DNA from: Dokdonia donghaensis DSW-1
GTDB lineage: Bacteria > Bacteroidota > Bacteroidia > Flavobacteriales > Flavobacteriaceae
NCBI RefSeq assembly: GCF_001653755.1
Contig: NZ_CP015125.1
Coordinates: 1,684,501-1,748,500, forward strand
Direction of reading: 5' to 3'
Length of the DNA: 64,000 nucleotides
Both the position numbers and the translations under genes were made by a program. This document shows positions 53,490 through 61,740 of this stretch, one piece after another. The notes beneath the pieces were generated by a model. The model saw only the letters and a list, made by a program, of their open reading frames with translations, had not been told where the DNA came from and searched no databases. Within the stretch, counting starts at the first letter, position 1. The number at the start of each line of letters is the position of its first letter.

Positions 53490-54953
53490 ATGGATAATCA
53501 AGAAATAAGAAATCTCGAGCCAAAAGCACTCTGGAATAAATTTGCCGATCTTAATGCTGTACCACGACCTTCTAAAAAGGAGGAGCGTGTGATTGCGTTT
53601 ATGAAAGATTTTGGGACTAAGCTTGGCCTAGAAACGATAGAGGATGAAGTAGGGAATGTGATCATAAGAAAACCAGCTACTGCAGGTCACGAAGATAAAA
53701 AGATGATTGTGATGCAGTCACACCTGGATATGGTGCATCAAAAAAATAATGACACCGAGTTTGATTTTGACAATCAAGGTATTGAGATGTATGTAGATGG
53801 TGACTGGGTACGTGCAAAAGGCACTACACTAGGAGCAGATAATGGTCTTGGAGTGGCGACCATAATGGCTGTGCTTGAAAGTACTACCATAGAGCACCCG
53901 GCTATAGAGGCGCTTTTTACAATAGATGAAGAGACTGGGATGACAGGAGCAATGGGTCTTAAAGGAGGAATTCTTAAAGGCGATATCTTGCTTAATCTAG
54001 ACACAGAAGACGATGATGAGATAGGTGTAGGTTGTGCTGGTGGTGTAGATATCACGGCTACACGTACCTATACAGAAGAGGGACTAGATGATGGTCTTGT
54101 AGGTTATGAAGTGAAAGTGGCTGGTCTTAATGGAGGTCACTCTGGGATGGATATTATAAAAGGCCTAGGTAATGCAAATAAGATGATGAATCGTCTTTTA
54201 TACAATGCTGCAGAAAATTTTGAAATACGTATATCTAGTATAGATGGCGGTAGTTTACGTAACGCGATACCAAGAGAGAGCGTGGCTATCATAGCTGTGG
54301 ACGAAAATCAGAAAGCTGCTTTTGAAGCAGATTTTACAGATATGGCGGCAGCAATACACGGTGAATATGCTTCACTAGAAAAAGAGCTAGAGCTTTCTAT
54401 CAAGCAAATAGCTCTCAATGATAACGTGATGAACCTTGAGTCACAAAGCCAGTTGCTCAAAGCTATCTGCGCGGCACATAATGGTGTGTACAGGATGAGT
54501 CCAGATATAGCAGACCTGGTAGAAACATCAAATAACATAGCAAGAGTTATGGTAAAAGATGGAGGTATAAAGATAGGATGTCTTACTCGCTCATCTGTAG
54601 ATAGCTCTAAAGATGATCTTGCAAATACACTTACAGCTACTTTTGAGCTTGCAGGTTTTGATGTAGCACTCTCTGGAGATTACCCAGGATGGGCGCCTAA
54701 TATGGATAGTGCTATCTTAAAAGTGCTTGAAGCAAAGTATAAAGAAATAAATAATGAAGCTCCACACGTAGCTGCTTGTCACGCAGGATTAGAGTGTGGT
54801 ATTTTAGGTCAAAACTATCCTGAGATGGATATGATATCTTTTGGGCCTACAATAAAAGGAGCGCACTCTCCAGATGAGAGAGCAAGTATCTCAAGTGCTC
54901 AGAAGTACTGGGATTTTGTTATTGAGATTTTAAAGGATATACCGGTGGCTTAG
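53490..54953 (+). CDS. pepD: Aminoacyl-histidine dipeptidase (peptidase M20C)
   Basis: The protein has about 487 residues. Metal and catalytic motifs are VMQSHLDMVHQ (zinc His and Asp), LGADNGLGVAT (bridging Asp), IDEETGMTGAMGL (catalytic Glu pair) and AACHAGLECGIL, with the late zinc His near GPTIKGAHSPDE. It has the lid-domain insertion of the M20 group, GLNGGHSGMDIIKG. It cleaves dipeptides such as carnosine-type Xaa-His. I chose the ATG at 53490 over the in-frame GTG at 53472 because of the promoter-like box. Length is normal for PepD. Confidence 0.95.
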   Translation: MDNQEIRNLEPKALWNKFADLNAVPRPSKKEERVIAFMKDFGTKLGLETIEDEVGNVIIRKPATAGHEDKKMIVMQSHLDMVHQKNNDTEFDFDNQGIEMYVDGDWVRAKGTTLGADNGLGVATIMAVLESTTIEHPAIEALFTIDEETGMTGAMGLKGGILKGDILLNLDTEDDDEIGVGCAGGVDITATRTYTEEGLDDGLVGYEVKVAGLNGGHSGMDIIKGLGNANKMMNRLLYNAAENFEIRISSIDGGSLRNAIPRESVAIIAVDENQKAAFEADFTDMAAAIHGEYASLEKELELSIKQIALNDNVMNLESQSQLLKAICAAHNGVYRMSPDIADLVETSNNIARVMVKDGGIKIGCLTRSSVDSSKDDLANTLTATFELAGFDVALSGDYPGWAPNMDSAILKVLEAKYKEINNEAPHVAACHAGLECGILGQNYPEMDMISFGPTIKGAHSPDERASISSAQKYWDFVIEILKDIPVA

Positions 54954-54975
54954 TAAGTTTCTTGTATTTATTCAT

Positions 54976-55012
54976 AAAAAAAGGGAGTCATTATTATGAC
55001 TCCCTTTTTTTA
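54976..55012. terminator. Strong bidirectional terminator between pepD and the PPIase gene
   Basis: AAAAAAAGGGAGTCA (54976-54990) pairs perfectly with TGACTCCCTTTTTTT (54997-55011) around a 6-nt loop. Serves the convergent genes on both sides. Confidence 0.95.
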
Positions 55013-55030
55013 TGCTCGTAAGATTTGCGC

Positions 55031-56203
55031 TTACTTAACAATTTCTAATAATTCTATTTCAAAAACTAAGTCAGACTTAGGAGGTATAGCTCCTGGGTAT
55101 CCCTGCTCTCCGTATCCTAAGTGGTAAGGGATGAACAATGTTGCTTTGTCACCTACAGACATCTTCTGGAGTCCTTCTTTAAAACCAGCTATAAGTCTAG
55201 CCTCAGGGCTATATAGTGTTTCTAAAGGATTGTATTGCCCTACAGCTTTACGGCGCTCGTCTAGTTTATTATTTTTCTCTGCGATTTCTGCACTACTAGT
55301 GTCAAAAAGTTCTCCCGTTGTAAAATACCCAGCATATTCTACTTTAACTTTTTGACCTGTATTAGGTTGTACACCTCTTCCTTTTTTGTCAAAGAAGATG
55401 GCAAGACCGCTTGGTAAATCTTCTGCCTTGTCTCTTTTTGCAAAGATTTCGGTTTTCTTTCCTGCAAATTGTTTTGCACGTTCTGCAGCTTCTGCTACTT
55501 TTCTATCTTCAAAAGCAGCTAGCTCTTTTGTAAATGTTTCTGCAGCGTTATAATTTTTCACAGCGCTACCTTTACGTATGATGTTTACTTCTTGAATATA
55601 AACAGGGTCTTTAGGTTTCCCTGCTCTTGGATCATTCATAGATACACCAGCGATAGCATCTACCACTTTAAGACCATCTACTACCTGCCCCCATACAGTA
55701 TGACAGCTTACGCGTGGGTTCTCACAGTTTTTAAGATCGCCATTTGCATCATACCCGTCAAGGTGTGGTGTTGCTTTATGAGTGATAAAAAACTGACTAC
55801 CGTTTGTGCCATAACCAGAGTTTGCCATAGAGAGTGTTCCTACAGAGTCGTGACGACGCTCTGGAGATAACTCGTCAAAAAATTTATAACCTGGTCCACC
55901 AGAACCTGTTCCTTGTGGGTCACCACCTTGTATCATAAAGTCCTTTATAATTCTATGAAAGGTAAGACCATTGTAAAAAGGCTTCCCAGCATAAGCACTA
56001 TCTACTAGTGGGTGTGTACCCTCTGCTAGTGCAACAAAATTTGCCACAGTAGCTGGAGCATCTTCATAATAAAGCTCTGCAACGATGGTTCCTTTATCTG
56101 TTACAATCTCAGCATACAGACCGTCTTCTAGATCTGGATACTTGTCGTTGCAAGAGAAAAGTGATAAAATGACTGCAATTAATAACATACCTGTTTTTTT
56201 CAT
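55031..56203 (-). CDS. Lipoprotein with cyclophilin and FKBP peptidyl-prolyl isomerase domains
   Basis: The 390-residue protein has a lipoprotein signal (LIAVILSLFSC, lipid Cys near 18). A cyclophilin domain follows at about 35-215 (FHRIIKDFMIQGGDPQGTGSGGPGY in two parts, and NGSQFFITHKATPHLDG). After a Lys/Glu-rich linker (about 225-260), an FKBP domain covers about 270-390 (VKVEYAGYFTTGELFDTS, PYHLGYGEQGYPGAIPP). It folds envelope proteins. It follows gldI by 14 bp and belongs to the gldI-type operon. Confidence 0.93.
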   Translation of the reverse strand: MKKTGMLLIAVILSLFSCNDKYPDLEDGLYAEIVTDKGTIVAELYYEDAPATVANFVALAEGTHPLVDSAYAGKPFYNGLTFHRIIKDFMIQGGDPQGTGSGGPGYKFFDELSPERRHDSVGTLSMANSGYGTNGSQFFITHKATPHLDGYDANGDLKNCENPRVSCHTVWGQVVDGLKVVDAIAGVSMNDPRAGKPKDPVYIQEVNIIRKGSAVKNYNAAETFTKELAAFEDRKVAEAAERAKQFAGKKTEIFAKRDKAEDLPSGLAIFFDKKGRGVQPNTGQKVKVEYAGYFTTGELFDTSSAEIAEKNNKLDERRKAVGQYNPLETLYSPEARLIAGFKEGLQKMSVGDKATLFIPYHLGYGEQGYPGAIPPKSDLVFEIELLEIVK

Positions 56204-56217
56204 TGTTAATGATTTAC

Positions 56218-56772
56218 TTAATCGTTTGATTGGTTTTTAATTTCTAGCAAAGTAACGGTACTACGCACCGGAGTATTGCTGGGCACTCTGTTTTCAACAC
56301 CATAATAGCCATAAGCTTTATGGCTAGGAAAAAGAAAAGTTACTGTCTCTCCTTCTTTCATAAGTTTAATACCTTCTCTTATTCCAGAAATGAGGTCTTG
56401 ATTGCTTTGATCTATTTGAGTAACCGTATTACCTATCTCTTCTTGAGATACAAGTACCTTGCCATTTATAGCGGCAATATTATAATTAAATAATACGAGG
56501 TCTCCTACCTGAGGTGTAGGTTTTGACAAGGTGTCTTTTTGTACGTATGTATACCAAAAACCACTAGCCGAACTTTGATAATCGTTTATGGTATCAGACT
56601 CAATAACTTTTTTTAAAGCTTTCTCTTCTTGCGCAACACGTTCTATATTACGGGTAATAGTTTTTGTCTTAACATAAGACCCAGATTTTTGAGTAACTGG
56701 CCTTCTTGCTACAGTTTCTGAACAAGAGATGGTAAGTAGCGCTATACAAAGTATTACAAATGTGTATCTCAT
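56218..56772 (-). CDS. gldI: Gliding-motility-associated FKBP-type prolyl isomerase lipoprotein
   Basis: The 184-residue protein has a lipoprotein signal (ILCIALLTISC), a short helical part (RNIERVAQEEKALKKVI), and an FKBP domain: GDLVLFNYNIAAINGKVL, GIREGIKLMKEGETVTFLFPSHKAYGYYG (two parts), and VPSNTPVRSTVTLLEI. GldI is required for gliding in Flavobacterium johnsoniae. Neighbouring genes (double-domain PPIase and DHH phosphoesterase) match the known context. Its start overlaps the nrnA stop by one base. Confidence 0.9.
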   Translation of the reverse strand: MRYTFVILCIALLTISCSETVARRPVTQKSGSYVKTKTITRNIERVAQEEKALKKVIESDTINDYQSSASGFWYTYVQKDTLSKPTPQVGDLVLFNYNIAAINGKVLVSQEEIGNTVTQIDQSNQDLISGIREGIKLMKEGETVTFLFPSHKAYGYYGVENRVPSNTPVRSTVTLLEIKNQSND

Positions 56773-57785
56773 TATGTTAACTGTTCTTTATACGTAGGTA
56801 ATAATGCTTTAAACTGCGCTACGGTTTCTTCAAGAGATGAATCACTTTTGCCACCTGCTGCATTTGTATGCCCTCCACCGTGGTAATGTGCTCTTGCAAG
56901 TTCATTTACAGAAAAATCACCTTTAGAACGCAGTGACATTTTAATGATACGATCTGCTTTATTTTCTATAAATATAACCGCAAATATAATGCCCTCTAGT
57001 GAAAGACAGTAATTTACAAACCCCTCTGTATCTCCTTTTTGAAATTTATGATCATCCAGTTCCTTTTGTGATATGGTGATGTATGCCGTACGATACTCAC
57101 GTAAGACTACAAGATTGCTTAGTGCAACGCCTAGTAGTTGTAGTCTAGACTCACTATTAGTGTCATAAATGTTTTGATGTATTTGGTCATTATTTGCTCC
57201 TTTCTTGATAAGTGCAGCAATTACCTCGTGCGTTGTAGCTGTGGTAGACGGAAATCTAAAAGACCCTGTATCTGTCATAATACCTGTATATAGACAGCTA
57301 GCCATATCTGCAGTAATTATATCTTCATCCCCCAGTGATTTTATAAAGTGATATACCATCTCACACGTACTACTCATACTTGTGTCACTGTAGGTTACAG
57401 CCGCATAAGTATCTGGTTGCTGGTGATGGTCTATCATTATAAAGGGAGCACTTACTTTATCCAGTTCTGCCTCAAGGTCGCCTGTACGTGAGAAGTGGTT
57501 AAAATCTAGCGTAAAAATAAGATCTGCTGTTGTGATAGCTTTTCTCGCATTGCCTGTATTTGAGGTGTAAAATAATACTTCACTATCTCCCGGAAGCCAT
57601 TTTAAAAAATGTGGATACTCATTAGGAGCAACGACTACAGCCTCGTGTCCCTTCTTTTTAAGGTATGCTGCAAGAGCAAGCGTGCTTCCCATAGCATCTC
57701 CATCTGGATTTTTGTGGGGTATAATGGCAATTTTTTTTGAGTTAGAAAGTAACTCTTTTGTGGTTGTGATTTGCGTAGGATTCAT
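56772..57785 (-). CDS. nrnA: DHH-family oligoribonuclease / pAp phosphatase (NrnA-like)
   Basis: The 337-residue protein has IPHKNPDGDAMGSTLALA (metal Asp pair), LIFTLDFNHFSRTGDL and MIDHHQQPD (the DHH motif). It has YTGIMTDTGSFRFPST and a DHHA1 domain ending YHGGGHTNAAGGKS, where the GGGH loop binds substrate. It degrades short oligoribonucleotides and 3'-phosphoadenosine 5'-phosphate. It is first in the operon nrnA-gldI-PPIase and divergent from ndk across a 242-bp gap. Confidence 0.93.
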   Translation of the reverse strand: MNPTQITTTKELLSNSKKIAIIPHKNPDGDAMGSTLALAAYLKKKGHEAVVVAPNEYPHFLKWLPGDSEVLFYTSNTGNARKAITTADLIFTLDFNHFSRTGDLEAELDKVSAPFIMIDHHQQPDTYAAVTYSDTSMSSTCEMVYHFIKSLGDEDIITADMASCLYTGIMTDTGSFRFPSTTATTHEVIAALIKKGANNDQIHQNIYDTNSESRLQLLGVALSNLVVLREYRTAYITISQKELDDHKFQKGDTEGFVNYCLSLEGIIFAVIFIENKADRIIKMSLRSKGDFSVNELARAHYHGGGHTNAAGGKSDSSLEETVAQFKALLPTYKEQLT

Positions 57786-57924
57786 AGATAGCGAAGATAC
57801 AATTTCTCTTGTGCTTGTTTTCTGCTTGGGATTAATTATTTGGGATTTTAAGTGGTTGTAAACTTAATATTGTGATAACATTAAAAATCGGTATTTTTGC
57901 ACGCGATTTTAAGAAGGTATTTAC

Positions 57925-57938
57925 GCTTTCGCGAAAAC
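57925..57938. repeat. Iterated palindrome, near copy (GCTTTCGCGAAAAC, intergenic)
   Basis: One substitution from the exact form; left flank ACGC is intact. Lies in the nrnA-ndk divergent gap (57786-58027), which otherwise shows only AT-rich DNA. Confidence 0.85.
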
Positions 57939-58027
57939 AAATAAGTTATTCTCACAAATGTGAGGGTTTTTGACAACACAAATTGCTTAGGCACATAAAC
58001 GTACAGCCTTTGCAGAAAATGAAAGAT

Positions 58028-58444
58028 ATGACAAATAGAACTTTTACAATGATTAAGCCTGATGGCGTTGAGAATGGACACATCGGAGCAATTTTAGAAA
58101 AAATCACTGCTAGTGGTTTCCGTATCGTAGCGATGAAGCTTACTCAAATGACAAAGGCAGATGCAGAGACTTTTTATGCTGTACACAATGAGCGTCCATT
58201 CTTTGGAGAGCTTGTAGAGTTTATGACACGCGGACCTATCGTTGCAGCGGTACTTGAAAAAGAAAACGCAGTAGCAGATTTCCGTACTTTAATAGGAGCT
58301 ACTAACCCTGCAGATGCTGCCGAAGGTACAATACGTGCACTTTATGCAACTTCTATGGGAGAAAATGCAGTACACGGTTCTGATAGTGATGAGAATGCAG
58401 CTATAGAAAGCGCTTTTCACTTTGCTGGACGTGAGATGTTTTAA
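58028..58444 (+). CDS. ndk: Nucleoside diphosphate kinase
   Basis: The 138-residue protein begins TNRTFTMIKPDGVENGHIG, with the nucleotide-binding MIKPDG. The catalytic His is in GENAVHGSDSDENAAIESAFHF. It balances nucleoside triphosphate pools. The ATG at 58028 matches the usual N-terminus; longer frames from 57983 or 58019 add residues absent from the family. A terminator follows. Confidence 0.97.
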   Translation: MTNRTFTMIKPDGVENGHIGAILEKITASGFRIVAMKLTQMTKADAETFYAVHNERPFFGELVEFMTRGPIVAAVLEKENAVADFRTLIGATNPADAAEGTIRALYATSMGENAVHGSDSDENAAIESAFHFAGREMF

Positions 58445-58494
58445 TTGCTAGTGCAGTTACAAACTACCATATAAGGTGTTTTACACCATACTTT

Positions 58495-58526
58495 AAAAGC
58501 TTCTCTATAACGGAGAGGCTTTTTTT
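58495..58526 (+). terminator. Rho-independent terminator of ndk
   Basis: AAAAGCTTCTC (58495-58505) pairs with GAGAGGCTTTT (58513-58523) with one G-U wobble, followed by T's. Located 50 bp past the stop. Confidence 0.85.
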
Positions 58527-58542
58527 GTGGCTTCATTTTTTT

Positions 58543-58652
58543 GCGTTAAGGATAGCAGCGGTTACCCCACAGGAGTGAAGCAAGTGGAGGGACGACGCTT
58601 GTGTAGCGACGAGGAGTATGAGCGTATAGCCTGCCTCGTAGAGGAACGCCCA
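58543..58652 (-). repeat. Dispersed intergenic element, copy B (about 110 bp)
   Basis: Begins GCGTTAAGGATAGCAGCGG and ends GAGGAACGCCC; the ends are GCGTT/AACGC inverted. It contains GAGTATGAGCGTATAGCC, shared with copy A at 51386. It lies downstream of the ndk terminator in the 372-bp ndk-typA gap; the rest of the gap is AT-rich upstream sequence of typA. Confidence 0.7.
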
Positions 58653-58774
58653 AAAGTGTCAAAACAACTTGATAATTGTGGGTTGTAGAACGATAAAAAT
58701 GAGATTTACAACGTTTGAAATTGCGTTAATGTATATCTATTAATGTAATAGCAAATAAATTAATTAATTATAGC

Positions 58775-58782
58775 TATTTTTG
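58775..58782 (+). promoter_or_regulatory. Candidate -7 box for typA (TATTTTTG)
   Basis: TATTTTTG matches TAnnTTTG, 34 bp ahead of the typA ATG. No TTTG at the exact -33 spacing was found. Confidence 0.5.
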
Positions 58783-58816
58783 CACCGCCAAAAACACGGC
58801 ATTAATACAACCTATT

Positions 58817-60613
58817 ATGGACATAAGGAATATCGCGATTATCGCCCACGTAGACCACGGTAAAACAACCCTGGTAGACAAAATTATGTATCACTGTGAG
58901 CTTTTTAGAGAAAATGAGTCTAAAGGTGAACTTATACTAGATAACAATGACCTGGAGCGTGAGCGCGGGATTACTATTACTTCAAAAAACGTTTCTGTAA
59001 CCTACAAGGGTACTAAGATTAATATCATTGATACTCCTGGTCACGCCGATTTTGGTGGAGAGGTAGAGCGTGTATTAAATATGGCAGATGGTGTGTGTCT
59101 ACTTGTAGATGCCTTTGAAGGACCTATGCCACAAACACGTTTTGTATTACAGAAGGCAATAGACCTAGGTCTTAAGCCTTGTGTGGTTGTAAATAAAGTA
59201 GATAAAGAAAACTGTACTCCAGAAGAGGTACACGAGAAGGTTTTTGACCTTATGTTTGAACTAGGTGCCGAAGAGTGGCAACTAGACTTCCCTACAGTAT
59301 ACGGAAGTGCAAAAAATAACTGGATGTCTGACGACTGGCAGAAGGAAACAGACTCTATCGAGCCATTATTAGAAATGGTGATGGAGCACATACCAGTACC
59401 AGAAACTAAAGAAGGAAACACGCAGATGCTTATCACATCTCTAGACTTCTCTTCTTTTACAGGTCGTATCGCAATAGGACGTCTTAACCGTGGTGAGCTT
59501 AAAGAAGGTATGCAAGTATCTCTTGTAAAGCGCGATGGTACTATTAAGAAAACTCGTATTAAAGAACTTCACACTTTTGACGGTTTAGGTCGTATTAAAG
59601 TAGAGTCTGTACAAGCAGGTGATATCTGTGCGATTGTAGGCCTTGAAGGATTTGAGATAGGTGATACTGTAGCAGATTTTGAAAACCCAGAAGGTCTTGC
59701 AACGATTGATATTGATGAGCCTACAATGAGTATGTTATTCTCTATTAACGATTCTCCTTTCTTTGGAAAAGATGGAAAGTTTGTAACATCACGTCACATT
59801 AAAGATCGTCTTACTAAAGAACTAGAAAAGAACCTTGCGCTACGTGTAAACGATACAGATAGTGCAGATAAGTTCTTAGTATATGGTCGTGGGGTTATGC
59901 ACCTGTCTGTACTTATCGAGACAATGCGTCGCGAGGGGTATGAATTACAGATAGGACAGCCTCAAGTAATTATAAAAGAAATAGACGGTGTAAAATGTGA
60001 GCCGGTAGAAGAGCTTACTATTGACCTTCCAGAAAATGTTTCTGGTCGTGCAGTAGAGTTTGTAACAATGCGTAAAGGTGAGATGCTTTCTATGGAAGCA
60101 AAAGGTGAGCGTATGATTATAGAATTCTTAATCCCATCACGTGGTATTATAGGATTACGTAACCAACTTCTTACTGCTACTGCTGGAGAAGCAATTATGG
60201 CACACCGCTTTAAAGAATACCAGCCTTTTAAAGGTGATATCCCTGGACGTATTTCTGGATCACTTGTATCTATGGAAAACGGTACAGCTATCCCTTACTC
60301 TATAGATAAACTTCAAGATCGTGGTAAGTTTTTCGTATCACCTGGTGAAGATATCTATGAAGGTCAAGTAATAGGTGAAAACTCTCGTCAGGATGATATG
60401 AATATCAATATCACAAAAGCAAAGAAGCAGTCTAACGTACGTTCTTCTGGAGCAGATGATAAGGCTAAGATTGTACCTGCAATTAAGTTCTCACTAGAAG
60501 AAGCGCTAGAATATATTCAGAAAGATGAGTATGTAGAGGTAACTCCTAATCACTTAAGACTACGTAAGATTTACTTAAAAGAAGTAGACCGTAAGCGTAA
60601 CAAGATTGCCTAA
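58817..60613 (+). CDS. typA: Ribosome-associated translational GTPase TypA/BipA
   Basis: The 598-residue GTPase has G1 IAHVDHGKTTLVDKI, G2 ERERGITITSKN, G3 IIDTPGHADFGGEVERV and G4 VVNKVDKENC, followed by G5 VYGSAKNNW. Elongation-factor-like domains II, III and V follow, with the BipA-specific C-terminal domain (PSRGIIGLRNQLLT, GTAIPYSIDKLQDRGKFF). It acts in ribosome assembly and stress adaptation. Length matches the family (about 600). A good terminator follows 25 bp downstream. Confidence 0.97.
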   Translation: MDIRNIAIIAHVDHGKTTLVDKIMYHCELFRENESKGELILDNNDLERERGITITSKNVSVTYKGTKINIIDTPGHADFGGEVERVLNMADGVCLLVDAFEGPMPQTRFVLQKAIDLGLKPCVVVNKVDKENCTPEEVHEKVFDLMFELGAEEWQLDFPTVYGSAKNNWMSDDWQKETDSIEPLLEMVMEHIPVPETKEGNTQMLITSLDFSSFTGRIAIGRLNRGELKEGMQVSLVKRDGTIKKTRIKELHTFDGLGRIKVESVQAGDICAIVGLEGFEIGDTVADFENPEGLATIDIDEPTMSMLFSINDSPFFGKDGKFVTSRHIKDRLTKELEKNLALRVNDTDSADKFLVYGRGVMHLSVLIETMRREGYELQIGQPQVIIKEIDGVKCEPVEELTIDLPENVSGRAVEFVTMRKGEMLSMEAKGERMIIEFLIPSRGIIGLRNQLLTATAGEAIMAHRFKEYQPFKGDIPGRISGSLVSMENGTAIPYSIDKLQDRGKFFVSPGEDIYEGQVIGENSRQDDMNINITKAKKQSNVRSSGADDKAKIVPAIKFSLEEALEYIQKDEYVEVTPNHLRLRKIYLKEVDRKRNKIA

Positions 60614-60637
60614 GGATTTAGTATTCTTATAAATCAT

Positions 60638-60668
60638 AAACCCCGCTCTAAAAGAGTGGGGTTTTTTT
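60638..60668 (+). terminator. Rho-independent terminator of typA
   Basis: CCCCGCTC (60641-60648) pairs with GAGTGGGG (60654-60661, one G-T) around a 5-nt loop, and a run of seven T's follows. Confidence 0.9.
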
Positions 60669-60672
60669 ATGC

Positions 60673-60686
60673 GCTTTCGCGAAAGC
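60673..60686. repeat. Iterated palindrome, exact copy 12 (intergenic)
   Basis: Begins 4 bp after the T tract of the typA terminator; outer bases are GCGC..GCGT, so one outer mismatch. Confidence 0.95.
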
Positions 60687-60738
60687 GTAATTTAATCTCT
60701 TACCATATCCTATAGAATTAAAAATAGTTTTACTTTTA

Positions 60739-61740
60739 TTGAAATATCCTAAAACTCGCAACCAAACCATCTATACTGTAAAAAAATATCAATCCGCAGA
60801 TGTCCAGCGCTGGAACAATTTTGTAGCACAGGCAAAAAATGCAACCTTTCTACACGACCGTTCCTTTATGGAGTATCACAGCGATAGGTTTACAGATTAC
60901 TCACTGCTCGTTTACAAGGGTGAAAAACTTGTTGCACTCCTTCCGGCTAATGCAGACGGAAATGATCTATACAGTCATCAGGGGTTAACGTATGGTGGTG
61001 TTTTGCTTTCGCGAAAGCAAAAACTACAAGATGTCATAGCAATTACTCAAGAAATATTAAAGTATGCGCAGCAACAAGGCTTCACATCTTTATATCTAAA
61101 ACAGCTTCCCACGTTTTATGCGGTGATGCCTAGTGATGAGTTTGAGTATATCGCACAATTACTTAGTGCTAGCTGTTACCGGGTAGATACTGCTTCTGTA
61201 ATAGATTATAGGAATACATTATCCATACAATCTAATCGTATGGAAGGAGTAAAAAAGGCAGAAAGAGCAGGTCTGGTTATAAAAGAGGAAGTAGGTTTTG
61301 ACAACTTTTGGAACGAAATACTCGTACCTAACCTAAAGCAAAAACATCAATCACAACCCACACATACCCTAGAGGAAATAAAAAAGCTACAAGCTTCTTT
61401 TCCAGAAAACATAAGGCAGTTTAATGTCTACCATAATAATACGATAGTAGGAGGGGCAACTATATTTGAGGCTAAAACCACGGCACACGTTCAATATATT
61501 TCGGCAGGAGAGAATAAGCAGGAGTTGGGAACGCTAGATTTCTTATTTTATGAGCTCATAGAGCAAACCTTTGCACATAAAAACTACTTTGATTTTGGTA
61601 TTTCAAACGAAGAGGGCGGCACAAAACTCAACAGTGGCTTATCTTACTGGAAAGAATGTTTTGGAGCACGTACCCACGTTCATAAATTCTATAAAGTAGC
61701 CGTGCAGAATCATTCACTACTTAAAGATGTCTTGATATGA
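60739..61740 (+). CDS. FemAB/GNAT-like acyltransferase
   Basis: The 333-residue protein starts at a TTG with no better ATG nearby. The visible pattern is FemAB-like: ATFLHDRSFMEYHSDRFTDYSLLVYK, then EGVKKAERAGLVIKEEVGF and FNVYHNNTIVGGATIFEA, ending LDFLFYELIEQTFAHKNYFDFGISNE. Such proteins transfer amino-acyl or acyl groups; in sugar loci they often N-acylate amino sugars. The aminotransferase gene overlaps its end by 4 bp, so the substrate is plausibly the amino sugar that enzyme makes (inference). An exact palindrome copy encodes LSRKQ near residues 91-95. Confidence 0.75.
   Translation: MKYPKTRNQTIYTVKKYQSADVQRWNNFVAQAKNATFLHDRSFMEYHSDRFTDYSLLVYKGEKLVALLPANADGNDLYSHQGLTYGGVLLSRKQKLQDVIAITQEILKYAQQQGFTSLYLKQLPTFYAVMPSDEFEYIAQLLSASCYRVDTASVIDYRNTLSIQSNRMEGVKKAERAGLVIKEEVGFDNFWNEILVPNLKQKHQSQPTHTLEEIKKLQASFPENIRQFNVYHNNTIVGGATIFEAKTTAHVQYISAGENKQELGTLDFLFYELIEQTFAHKNYFDFGISNEEGGTKLNSGLSYWKECFGARTHVHKFYKVAVQNHSLLKDVLI
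61005..61018. repeat. Iterated palindrome, exact copy 13 (intragenic, LSRK phase)
   Basis: Outer TT/AA extends the symmetry to 61003-61020. Inside the FemAB-like gene. Confidence 0.95.
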
